The notes under the pieces: generated by a model
Told to the model about the DNA's origin: nothing
The model's input: only the letters and a program-made list of their open reading frames with translations
Databases searched by the model: none
Shown here: in pieces, positions 1 through 6,069 of the stretch
How positions within the stretch are numbered: position 1 is the first letter of the stretch
How the letters are laid out: every line of letters begins with the position of its first letter
Origin: an uncultured Prevotella sp.
Lineage (GTDB): Bacteria; Bacteroidota; Bacteroidia; Bacteroidales; Bacteroidaceae
Assembly (NCBI GenBank): GCA_902800365.1
Contig: CADCEF010000029.1
Span: forward strand, 1-36,649
Length of the DNA: 36,649 nt
Reading direction: 5' to 3'
Program-made: the position numbers and the translations under genes

Positions 1-63
1 TTTTGGTGACAAAAGTGTTACACTGACAGTAAAGTAGAGATTAATGAAACTGATAATCAACGC

Positions 64-98
64 TTTAGGAGAGCGGTTCACAATCCTCTCTCTCCGCT
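64..98 (+). other. tRNA-Ser 3'-end-like sequence, probable integration (att) scar
   Basis: The stretch ending in CTCTCTCTCCGCT, preceded by a GGTTC-like T-loop, resembles the T-arm and acceptor end of Bacteroidetes tRNA-Ser genes, but no 5' tRNA half precedes it. Integrases of mobile elements commonly use tRNA 3' ends as target and leave such a partial copy at one junction. The block that follows is made of mobile-element-type genes, which fits. I found no second copy in the window. The match is from memory, so the call is tentative. Confidence 0.4.
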
Positions 99-99
99 A

Positions 100-130
100 A
101 GAGCTTAGCTTAAACGCTGAGCTCTTTTTT
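100..130 (+). terminator. Rho-independent terminator
   Basis: A 10-bp stem (100-109 with 116-125, one G-T pair) closes a 6-base loop and is followed by a T run to 130. It lies directly after the tRNA-like end, as expected for a tRNA terminator. Confidence 0.75.
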
Positions 131-178
131 AATTCATCAGTTATGAATGACGAATTAAAAAAAATACTAAGCGAGACA

Positions 179-196
179 CGGCAGTTGCAACTGCCG
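179..196. repeat. Perfect 18-bp palindrome
   Basis: CGGCAGTTGCAACTGCCG is a perfect loop-free palindrome, so it looks more like a protein-binding operator than an RNA hairpin. It lies 49 bases upstream of the -33 element of the promoter at 245-275. Confidence 0.5.
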
Positions 197-244
197 AATT
201 TACAATAATTAGTTTTTTGAAAACAAAAATAAGCCACAAAATAC

Positions 245-275
245 TTGTGTATTTCATAACAACTATTTATCTTTG
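245..275 (+). promoter_or_regulatory. Bacteroidetes promoter for the HigA-like fragment
   Basis: TTG at 245-247 and TATCTTTG at 268-275 are separated by 20 bases, matching the Bacteroidetes sigma-ABfr consensus (TTTG, about 19-20 bases, TAnnTTTG). Transcription would start near 281. Confidence 0.7.
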
Positions 276-337
276 CCCCCCGAAATGAGTATAGAATAGA
301 TTAGATGCAGCTAAAATATAAATAAGGAGGAAAGAAT

Positions 338-505
338 ATGAGTAAGATTACAAAGGAAAAATACGAGTTTGCATTGGCACGCATCGAGGAGCTGCTGCCG
401 ATGGTAGATGACAACACACCTGCAAATGATCGCAATGCGGTGGAACTAACATTGATGTCGGATATTGTGATAGAGTATGAGAAAGAGCACTACCCCATCG
501 CGTAA
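338..505 (+). CDS. HigA-like antitoxin N-terminal fragment (55 aa)
   Basis: This small gene encodes 55 residues beginning MSKITKEKYEFAL. The pattern (ITKEKYE...RIEELLP.VDDNTP..D..A.ELTL.SDIV.EYE.EHYPI) matches the N-terminal segment of HigA-type antitoxins of type II toxin-antitoxin systems as I know them from Bacteroidetes. Those proteins then carry a helix-turn-helix domain of about 50-60 residues, which is missing here. No HigB-like toxin is adjacent. A strong Shine-Dalgarno (AAGGAGG, 324-330) seven bases before the ATG is unusual for this phylum and supports the start. The gene has its own promoter (245-275) and a terminator (525-552). It is probably a decayed antitoxin; a free-standing small regulator is possible. 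The family link is a pattern judgement. Confidence 0.6.
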   Translation: MSKITKEKYEFALARIEELLPMVDDNTPANDRNAVELTLMSDIVIEYEKEHYPIA

Positions 506-524
506 TAGTTAATACAAACAATAG

Positions 525-552
525 AAAGGAAACCGATTTGGTTTCCTTTTTT
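525..552 (+). terminator. Rho-independent terminator
   Basis: Stem AAGGAAACC (526-534) pairs with GGTTTCCTT (540-548) and is followed by T residues to 552. It separates the antitoxin fragment from the convergent smalltalk gene and may act in both directions. Confidence 0.8.
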
Positions 553-558
553 GTTTGG

Positions 559-663
559 TCAGAGTGCGCTTAGGCAGCTCGTTGTTCCAAGTGCGGTTAC
601 TATAGCCGTTGCTATTGCCGCAATCATCTGTACAATGAACTTAACTGTTTCTTTTCTACTCAT
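559..663 (-). CDS. Smalltalk family peptide (34 aa)
   Basis: This minus-strand gene encodes 34 residues: a short charged N-terminus (MSRKETVKF), one hydrophobic alanine-rich segment (about residues 9-25), then a short Cys-containing tail. Size, composition and position directly downstream of an HU-like gene match the 'smalltalk' protein family of Bacteroidetes, tiny single-helix membrane peptides of unknown function recurring beside TIGR01201 HU-like and cell-wall hydrolase genes. The 58-base spacer to the HU-like gene suggests co-transcription. Confidence 0.8.
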   Translation of the reverse strand: MSRKETVKFIVQMIAAIATAIVTALGTTSCLSAL

Positions 664-721
664 AATGATTAATTTTTAATGTTTCATGTAAAGCGCTGGG
701 GCCGAAGCCCCAAACGCTAGT

Positions 722-1231
722 TTAATCGCCCTCGCCTGGGTCGTCGCTCGAGATTGGCGCGCTCTGACCGCCACCGTTTGATGGCTGGTTGCCGCCGTTA
801 GAACCACTCTCCTCATAATCGGTGAAGTTCTTGGGCAGCTCGGTCACGTTGCCAGCCTTGGTCAACTCCTGACGAGTAAACTCTCCTGTAGCACGGGCGC
901 GCATATACACGCTGTCGATGTGCTTGGTGGTAGAGAAGTCGGCCGAAGTAGGCGCGCCGTTCTTCTTGGTTTTGATACCTGCTGAGAAGATGGCCAAGCC
1001 TTCGAGTTTAACAGCCTTACCCTCCAGCATCAGCTCTCGAACACAACCGATCATGTCGGTCAATACGCCCTTGATGGCTCCTTTAGAGTACGGAGTGTTG
1101 TGCTCCGACATGTGCTTGGCCAGCTCGTCGAGGTCGATGGTCTTGCCGATGGTCACAGCGCGTGCGAACCACTTGCCGTAGACTACACTTTGCTTGTTCT
1201 TGTTTTGGTACTTACGATAAAATACGCTCAT
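722..1231 (-). CDS. HU-like DNA-binding protein (TIGR01201 type)
   Basis: A 169-residue protein starting MSVFYRKYQNKN. The first 125 or so residues have the Bacteroidetes 'histone-like, putative' HU-related layout: YRKYQNK..., KWFARAV, a TIDLDELAKHMSEHNTPYSKGAIKGVL helix region and a KLEGLAIFS segment. The last 35 residues are a low-complexity Gly/Ser/Asn/Asp tail, typical of the family. It is a predicted DNA-bending protein acting on the nucleoid or on an element's DNA. It lies upstream of smalltalk on the same strand, behind the promoter at 1323-1353. These pairs recur in Bacteroidetes beside BT4734-type primases and wall hydrolases; both are present in this block but on the opposite strand. 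Confidence 0.88.
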   Translation of the reverse strand: MSVFYRKYQNKNKQSVVYGKWFARAVTIGKTIDLDELAKHMSEHNTPYSKGAIKGVLTDMIGCVRELMLEGKAVKLEGLAIFSAGIKTKKNGAPTSADFSTTKHIDSVYMRARATGEFTRQELTKAGNVTELPKNFTDYEESGSNGGNQPSNGGGQSAPISSDDPGEGD

Positions 1232-1322
1232 AATTTAATGTGTTTTACATGGTATTAGATTCACTTGCGACCAACTACATCGGGTGACCGCCTCCCGCTT
1301 TTGTCTCTCATGATTGACGATA

Positions 1323-1353
1323 CAAAGGTACTAATTTTTTAGTGCGATTCCAA
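1323..1353 (-). promoter_or_regulatory. Promoter of the HU-like/smalltalk pair
   Basis: Reading leftward, TTG (complement of 1351-1353), a 20-base spacer and TACCTTTG (complement of 1323-1330). Transcription would start near 1317 and give an untranslated leader of about 85 bases. Confidence 0.75.
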
Positions 1354-1394
1354 ATATCAAGCCCTCTAGTCTGCAAAAATCTGTTAATTTTTAG

Positions 1395-1451
1395 AAACAA
1401 TACATTTCCGCATCGCAAACGTTGAATTTAGCCACGCCAAATGTATTGTTT
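1395..1451. repeat. 13-bp perfect inverted repeat
   Basis: AAACAATACATTT (1395-1407) is repeated in inverse at 1439-1451 with a 31-base spacer. It lies in the 440-base non-coding region between the HU-like gene and the toxin-antitoxin pair. No T run follows, so a binding or recombination site is more likely than a terminator. Confidence 0.6.
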
Positions 1452-1581
1452 ACGATTCACAAACAACACGCGATACTCTGTGACGTGTGATTTTGTGACA
1501 TTAAGTATTATCAACAAATATAGTAAAACTCCTTATAAATTATATAATATTATAATATTATATAATTCTAATAACATCCAC

Positions 1582-1629
1582 TGACTTTGTGAACCTCCTT
1601 ATTGTCACAAAGTCAAAAGTCACAAAGTA
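1582..1629. repeat. Inverted and direct GTCACAAAGT repeats
   Basis: TGACTTTGTGA (1582-1592) faces TCACAAAGTCA (1605-1615); a third partial copy GTCACAAAGTA is at 1619-1629. The same words recur at 8843-8853 and, as TGTGACATTAAG, at both 1494-1505 and 8863-8874. The rest of 1354-1670 is AT-rich with no supportable gene. Confidence 0.6.
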
Positions 1630-1671
1630 GCATGACAATTATTAAAAAGACATAAATTTACGTCAAAACGC

Positions 1672-1702
1672 TTGCAAAATGAAACAAATATAATTATATT
1701 TG
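1672..1702 (+). promoter_or_regulatory. Promoter of the toxin-antitoxin pair
   Basis: TTG (1672-1674), 20 bases, TATATTTG (1695-1702). Predicted start near 1708, which places the antitoxin ATG at 1726 rather than the earlier in-frame ATG at 1672, inside the promoter. Confidence 0.75.
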
Positions 1703-1725
1703 CAACATATAAAACGAATAAGAAT

Positions 1726-2031
1726 ATGGCACAGGTATCTATGACGGTGAGGATGGACTCACAACTGAAACAGAATTTCGATGCACTCTGCGCTCGTATG
1801 GGTATGAGTGCAAACGCAGCTATGAATGTATTTGCCAAAGCGGTAGTGATGCAAAGAAAGATTCCCTTTGAAATCAAGGCAGAGCCAGAACGGACATCTA
1901 TGGACGCTCTAGAATCTTTCCGCGAAATAAGAAGAATGGCAGAAGCCGGTCAGTTTCCTGACTTGACACTTGATGAAATAAACGAAGAAATCAGACTTGC
2001 TCGTGAAGAAAGGGCTGCTAGAGAGAAGTAG
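1726..2031 (+). CDS. RelB/DinJ-family antitoxin
   Basis: A 101-residue protein beginning MAQVSMTVRMDSQLKQNFDAL. The N-terminus is a typical RelB/DinJ ribbon-helix-helix segment (VSMTVRMDSQLK, then a GMSANAAMNVFAKAVVMQRKIPFEI helix region) used to bind its own operator. The acidic and basic C-terminal half (LTLDEINEEIRLAREERAAREK) would wrap the toxin. The start is set by the promoter. The gene ends three bases before the downstream PIN-domain toxin, so the two form one operon. RelB/DinJ antitoxins more often pair with RelE/YafQ toxins; pairing with a PIN toxin is known but less usual. Autoregulation by the complex is expected from the family. Confidence 0.85.
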   Translation: MAQVSMTVRMDSQLKQNFDALCARMGMSANAAMNVFAKAVVMQRKIPFEIKAEPERTSMDALESFREIRRMAEAGQFPDLTLDEINEEIRLAREERAAREK

Positions 2032-2034
2032 AAA

Positions 2035-2478
2035 ATGATATACGCAGTAATTGATACGAATGTCTTGGTGTCGGCATTGTTGTCCAGGCATTCTGATACC
2101 GCTACGGTGCAAGTTGTAAGGTCTATTTCAAAAAGCGGTTTTCGCCCTTTGTATAACAATGAAATTATGGCGGAATACAGGGAAGTGCTTAGCAGACCTA
2201 AATTTTCATTTCCTCTCCAGACGATTGCGTCCATTTTAGATGCAATTCAAGAAATGGGAGTTTTATCTGATCGTGTTGAAAGCCAGGAGTATTTTCCAGA
2301 CCCCAAGGACGTTGTGTTCTACGAGGTGGCAATCTCAAAAGACGATGCCTATCTTGTAACCGGCAACACAAAGCATTTCCCCAAGAAGCCCATTGTGGTA
2401 ACGCCTTTAGAAATGCTTGAGATTTTAAAAGCTGAGAATAAAAAGAGTAGTCCTAATTCTTTCGAAGATGGTTTCTGA
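2035..2478 (+). CDS. PIN-domain toxin (TIGR00305/COG1569 type)
   Basis: A 147-residue putative RNase toxin. It shows the PIN signature: VIDTNVLVSAL with Asp7, Glu47 in EIMAEYREVL, the DPKD region with Asp92, and Asp104 in the SKDDAYLVTGN block. These acids are expected to coordinate the metal ion for RNA cleavage. The length and the VTGN.KHFP block match the 'putative toxin-antitoxin system toxin component, PIN family'. It starts 3 bases after the antitoxin stop. The C-terminal 15 residues (KSSPNSFEDGF) look like a dispensable tail. All acids are present, so the toxin is probably active. Confidence 0.87.
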   Translation: MIYAVIDTNVLVSALLSRHSDTATVQVVRSISKSGFRPLYNNEIMAEYREVLSRPKFSFPLQTIASILDAIQEMGVLSDRVESQEYFPDPKDVVFYEVAISKDDAYLVTGNTKHFPKKPIVVTPLEMLEILKAENKKSSPNSFEDGF

Positions 2479-2532
2479 CGGGACAGATATTATGCATAAA
2501 AGAAAGTGAGGTTTTAAACATAATACTTGCCT

Positions 2533-3594
2533 ATGAAATACAGCGTCAAATATAAAAGGGTATTCGACAAAGATGATAATATAGTCGATATCAGTACCGT
2601 AAACGAAGACAATCGATTATCAGAATATTATAGTATTGGTACCCACACTCCAATGATTGCTGCTTTAGGGAAGACCAATCAACATTATTTTCGTGCTAAG
2701 CGAGGATATCAGTTGAATCCAGAAACCGAATTACACGAATACGTTAAGAGGGTATTAAAACATCGTTTCGAAACCGAAGACCATTTCTACATTAAATATT
2801 ATCGCAATGAGTATTGCCCTAATGAAAAGGATTGCATCTTTTATGAGGAATCGAATCATGGGTGTGGAAAACTATGTAGTCGTTTGTGTGAATACGATTT
2901 GAAAGACTATTATGACAAAGCTACTATAGAGGGAGGGTTTGATGGTTTTGTGGCTGATGTGCTTCTTACAAGTTCATCACATAATCGCAGACCTGTATTT
3001 TTAGAGGTCGCAGTCACACATCCTTGTACAGAAGAGAAGAAGGCTTCTGGACATAAAATAATAGAGATTTTTGTGAGTTGTGAAGATGATGCATATTGCG
3101 AGTTAAAGCAGACAGAACCTAGTATTTATTATCGGAAAGGTGCAACTATTAAGTTTCACAACTTTGATGATAGGATAAAGTTGCAAGAATGCTCTCATTT
3201 TGTTAGAGAGAAGAAATATGCACAACAGCCATATACATTAATACAAGCAGTACTTCCCACAAAGTTTTATTGCATTCCACAACAAATTACAGCTTCCCCT
3301 ATACAAGCATACTATGACAATACGCAAACAGGAATGTTATTTGCAAGTAATAAATATGCTAAACCTTTTGTCTTTGATAAGGCAATTTCGAAAGATGGGA
3401 AGTGCTTTGTTATGATGGGTAAGGACATTTATGGAGCTGTAAAGCCATGGGTGATATATGCAATAAAATGGACAGGAAAAGAATTCTATTACGAGGTTTA
3501 TAGCCATTTTGACTACGAAAGTGCGCTCAAAGCCTTTACAATTCTTCAAGGAAAAACTTGGCATGGCGGAGAAACACTAAGTGATCTGTGCTAA
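2533..3594 (+). CDS. CoiA-like putative nuclease with cysteine cluster
   Basis: A 353-residue protein of uncertain function. The ATG at 2533 is preferred to an in-frame TTG at 2527. Residues 60-180 follow the layout of competence CoiA-like proteins, a PD-(D/E)XK-type nuclease fold: a HEYVKRVLKHRF helix, then GFVADVLL with Asp142, VFLEVAVTH with Glu158 and His163, and HKIIEIFV with Glu178. Between the helix and the catalytic block lie five cysteines (95, 101, 111, 115, 119), a possible zinc or iron-sulfur site. The C-terminal 170 residues contain no motif I recognise. It follows the toxin-antitoxin pair by 54 bases with no clear promoter, so it may be co-transcribed. Nuclease activity is inferred; a defence or DNA-processing role is possible. 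Confidence 0.6.
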   Translation: MKYSVKYKRVFDKDDNIVDISTVNEDNRLSEYYSIGTHTPMIAALGKTNQHYFRAKRGYQLNPETELHEYVKRVLKHRFETEDHFYIKYYRNEYCPNEKDCIFYEESNHGCGKLCSRLCEYDLKDYYDKATIEGGFDGFVADVLLTSSSHNRRPVFLEVAVTHPCTEEKKASGHKIIEIFVSCEDDAYCELKQTEPSIYYRKGATIKFHNFDDRIKLQECSHFVREKKYAQQPYTLIQAVLPTKFYCIPQQITASPIQAYYDNTQTGMLFASNKYAKPFVFDKAISKDGKCFVMMGKDIYGAVKPWVIYAIKWTGKEFYYEVYSHFDYESALKAFTILQGKTWHGGETLSDLC

Positions 3595-3634
3595 TGTTTT
3601 ATTAAAAAAAGAAGTTATTCTCAGAAATAATCAT

Positions 3635-3642
3635 TATCTTTG
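3635..3642 (+). promoter_or_regulatory. Promoter -7 element for the unknown gene pair
   Basis: TATCTTTG followed by GC, in the short gap before the gene at 3671. No good TTG lies 20 bases upstream, so the -33 part is weak. Predicted start near 3649. Confidence 0.6.
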
Positions 3643-3670
3643 CACCCGACTAATAATAAGGTAAAAAGAC

Positions 3671-4687
3671 ATGGATACTCAAATAAAAAGTGCCAGGGAG
3701 ATGCTGGCACAAATTGAGCTGGACTTCTTTAAGGGAGCGGGGCTTGCAAAGGCCTGCAAACTAGAAGGTGACGAGCGCAGGAATTATGTACTCGCGCAGG
3801 TAGAAAGACTGTTAACGACGGAGCATGGAGCATCGCCGTTGGCTGTGTGGCTGTCGGATATGTTCTGGACGGCTGATGAAGGCAGGACGCCGATGCCCTG
3901 GGAGAAAACCGACGCTATACCCAAGCCAGGTTATCTCACCAACCCGCTGTTATCACTAAAGGAACAGCAGACGCTAACAGACGAGGAAATGGCCCGTCTG
4001 AAGCTGATACTGGATATAGCTGGTTTATGCCACGACTTGAGTCTGCACTTTACGTTCGACCTGAAGGAGGCTTTTGGTGTGAAGAATGACTGGTGGATGC
4101 CAAACAAGCAGTTAGTGGAGTGGCTCACCACCACCGAGTATGAACAAATAGCTATGCATACGGCCTACATTCTGAAAAAGTTCGCCATCGGTGTGTATAT
4201 GGGTCTTCATTACCAACCAGCACAAGACGCGATGGCAGAGCTTTTCTCGTCAGAGTACAAGTGCTTGATACGTGAACCGAAGTTTACTAACATGCCTCCT
4301 CACGCTTATGTAAAAACAATCCTTGACGAACTGCTACGAATTAAAAGGCATTGGCAACGCGGGCGCAGGCTGAAACTGCGCCCAGACTTGATAATGCTGC
4401 ACGACGAAATATATGGCGTGGTGCCCCTGCGTTTCGACAAAGGAGTACTGGCTGCAGCTAAAGCGCTCTACGATTATATGGACAAGGAAGTGAACGGACG
4501 AATGACAAGAAACAATCCGTTTGCACCTGAAGTGATGAAGCTATTTGCCAAAAAGGTGCGCGAAGTGCGCTCGGAGTATCTGGCCGAAGGTTGGTTGCGC
4601 GACGACTCACTTGAATTCGCCTATCTGATGGCTCATGCGCAGAATTGTGGTTATGGAATTTGGCGTGAGGAGGACGATGCCTTATGA
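3671..4687 (+). CDS. Unknown protein, first gene of an overlapping pair
   Basis: A 338-residue protein I do not recognise. It has no signal peptide or membrane segment and looks cytoplasmic and mainly helical, rich in Trp, Tyr and Met (for example VKNDWWMPNKQLVEWL near residues 137-152). A basic segment lies at about residues 226-240 (RIKRHWQRGRRLKLR), which could touch nucleic acid. It starts about 22 bases after the predicted transcription start, and its stop overlaps the next gene by 4 nt, implying translational coupling. Its place between a putative nuclease and a primase-like gene suggests it belongs to the mobile block. No catalytic motif could be assigned. Confidence 0.75.
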   Translation: MDTQIKSAREMLAQIELDFFKGAGLAKACKLEGDERRNYVLAQVERLLTTEHGASPLAVWLSDMFWTADEGRTPMPWEKTDAIPKPGYLTNPLLSLKEQQTLTDEEMARLKLILDIAGLCHDLSLHFTFDLKEAFGVKNDWWMPNKQLVEWLTTTEYEQIAMHTAYILKKFAIGVYMGLHYQPAQDAMAELFSSEYKCLIREPKFTNMPPHAYVKTILDELLRIKRHWQRGRRLKLRPDLIMLHDEIYGVVPLRFDKGVLAAAKALYDYMDKEVNGRMTRNNPFAPEVMKLFAKKVREVRSEYLAEGWLRDDSLEFAYLMAHAQNCGYGIWREEDDAL

Positions 4688-5535
4688 TGAGTAGTAATCG
4701 TAGCGATTACGCCTCGGCATCAGAATGGCTTTCCGCTCTCAGGCAGGATGAAGCATGGCTCAATCAGAAGCAACGGCTAACAGATTCAGAAGCTTCTGAT
4801 GTCAGTATTCATCATGAGGATGCCAAAAGGAGAATCGGACGAGGCGAGACTTTTGAATTCTGGGAGATCTACGGTCATCAGGTTGAGCCTGTGATAAGTG
4901 AGGTTTGGGGAATAGCCGAGCTATCGCTGCCCAAACTGAAGATTCAGGCCATCGGCATGCTTTCGATGGAGTGGCTGGAGAAGCATTCTGATTCAGACGT
5001 TAAAAGTGAGGCGAAGGAAACCACGGCAAAGAAAAAAGCTGCAAAGCCCAAAAAGCCTCGTGAGACGATGACGTTTTATCGGAAGAGTGGCGTAACTGAG
5101 GGGCATCTGATATTATTATATCAGAAATTGGTTAAAGAAGAATGGATAGAGGGCAACGAGGCTGACTTCAAGGCTCTGTTCTCAAACAAGCGAGACGAGA
5201 ATTGTGTATTGAAATGGGATGGTAAGTATGGCAAAGGTACGCTGGTAGATTTGTTCAAGGAGCTTGTTGGCGCCGGTCTGGTAATTGTTCCCAATGGGTT
5301 TACCATTCCTTCAATCCTAGAAGGTCATTTCAAAGATATCGATGGAAAGTGGCTTACAGGGCTCGACAAAGGCAATGCCGCTAACGACAAGGCACTACCT
5401 ATTATTAAGGAATGTGTGAAACTACTGAAAGCCAACCCCGAACAGCTTATCTATGGCAACTATAACGAGGATGAGGATTCTCAGTCGCAATTTGACCCTT
5501 ACGATCATCAGGATTTAAACATCCACAGGCGATAA
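4684..5535 (+). CDS. Unknown protein, second gene of an overlapping pair
   Basis: A 283-residue protein starting within the previous stop (ATGATGA). It has an N-terminal domain (about 1-95), a Lys/Ala/Pro-rich linker (about 107-125), then a C-terminal domain starting MTFYRKSGVTEGHL. That domain (LKWDGKYGKGTLVDLFKELVGAGLV...) loosely resembles C-terminal regions of RteC-like Bacteroidetes element proteins (W-x-G..L..L...L...G), but I am not sure of a relationship. The lysine linker suggests possible DNA or RNA contact. The overlap says the two proteins are made together and may form a complex. A hairpin terminator follows at 5596-5640. Confidence 0.72.
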   Translation: MMSSNRSDYASASEWLSALRQDEAWLNQKQRLTDSEASDVSIHHEDAKRRIGRGETFEFWEIYGHQVEPVISEVWGIAELSLPKLKIQAIGMLSMEWLEKHSDSDVKSEAKETTAKKKAAKPKKPRETMTFYRKSGVTEGHLILLYQKLVKEEWIEGNEADFKALFSNKRDENCVLKWDGKYGKGTLVDLFKELVGAGLVIVPNGFTIPSILEGHFKDIDGKWLTGLDKGNAANDKALPIIKECVKLLKANPEQLIYGNYNEDEDSQSQFDPYDHQDLNIHRR

Positions 5536-5595
5536 AAACGCTCCCTAAGGAGATCTTCAGGGAAACAAATATTTTTTTTGAAAAATTTTCGCTAG

Positions 5596-5640
5596 AGCGG
5601 AATCTCTTTGAAACACAAGGGGTTCCGCTTTCTTTTTGTT
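5596..5640 (+). terminator. Probable terminator after the unknown pair
   Basis: AGCGGAA (5596-5602) pairs with TTCCGCT (5623-5629) around a 20-base loop, followed by a T-rich tail. The large loop makes it weaker than the others in this window. Confidence 0.55.
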
Positions 5641-5667
5641 TGCCAGAATAACACATATTTTAGACTT

Positions 5668-5699
5668 CCCTAAAGTTCTCCCTAAAGATTTCCCTTAAA
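5668..5699. repeat. Three 12-bp-spaced CCCTAAAG direct repeats
   Basis: CCCTAAAG at 5668-5675 and 5680-5687 and CCCTTAAA at 5692-5699 are exactly 12 bases apart; a related CCCTAAGG lies at 5543-5550. Regular spacing near one helical turn suggests an iteron or operator array bound by a protein on one DNA face. Confidence 0.5.
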
Positions 5700-5702
5700 C
5701 AA

Positions 5703-5786
5703 GCGACTTTGGCCGGGTATTATGGATGATGACTTGAACAAGACACATCCACAATGTCTAACTTAAAGGTCGCTGCAAGGGGCGAC
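5703..5786 (+). promoter_or_regulatory. Structured leader with alternative hairpins
   Basis: TGGATG (5723-5728) pairs with CATCCA (5746-5751) around an inner CTTG-AA-CAAG stem. GTCGC (5769-5773) can pair with GCGAC at 5782-5786 or with GCGAC at 5703-5707, so two foldings exclude each other. It precedes the 46-residue reading frame at 5804. No clear TAnnTTTG is seen upstream. Confidence 0.4.
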
Positions 5787-5803
5787 GTAAAGCAAAAACA
5801 ATT

Positions 5804-5944
5804 ATGAGTAGAACACGTAACACTATCGCAATGGCAAGAGGCACTATAGCAGAGAATGCACGTCGTCAGTTGTCGCTGATGAATCAGTGCCGAATGCCGA
5901 ACCCATCAAAGAGAGACTTTCGCTTCATGGGTCACAGAATCTAA
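5804..5944 (+). CDS. Small basic peptide (46 aa), unknown
   Basis: A 46-residue reading frame (MSRTRNTIAMARGTIAENAR...MGHRI) in the 534-base gap between larger genes. It contains about nine arginines and few acids, so it should be strongly basic and could bind nucleic acid. It follows the structured leader and precedes an inverted-repeat element. No family is recognised, and a spurious frame cannot be excluded; the coding-like composition and location argue mildly for a real gene. Confidence 0.45.
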   Translation: MSRTRNTIAMARGTIAENARRQLSLMNQCRMPNPSKRDFRFMGHRI

Positions 5945-5983
5945 AGGATAGTCAAAGAGAGTATTAATTAACATCATTACAAA

Positions 5984-6068
5984 TTTGAGCGAAGTGAGCT
6001 GAAGAAATCTCATGAGTTAAAGCTGGCCAGCGTTTCCCAAGGCTTCTTCACTCGCTAATTCGTTCAAA
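5984..6068. repeat. Dispersed palindromic (REP-like) element
   Basis: Imperfect inverted repeat: arm 5984-6006 (TTTGAGCGAAGTGAGCTGAA...) and arm 6044-6068 read on the other strand as TTTGAACGAATTAGCGAGTG. It ends one base before the ATG of the next gene. The core GAGCGAAGT...AATCTC resembles the element at 7029-7143. Confidence 0.55.
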
Positions 6069-6069
6069 A

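Noticed and set aside
1-98. tmRNA or complete tRNA gene at the left edge
   Set aside because: Only a T-arm/acceptor-like end is present; no anticodon arm, D-arm or tmRNA tag frame can be found upstream.
1672-1725. Longer start for the RelB/DinJ antitoxin
   Set aside because: The extra 18 codons run through the -33 and -7 promoter elements, so they cannot be in the mRNA.
1620-1877. 85-residue minus-strand frame with hydrophobic segments
   Set aside because: It overlaps the promoter and 5' half of the antitoxin in antisense and has no promoter of its own.
5668-5699. CRISPR array
   Set aside because: The repeats are 8 bases at a 12-base period with no spacers of 25-40 bases; no cas genes are in the window.
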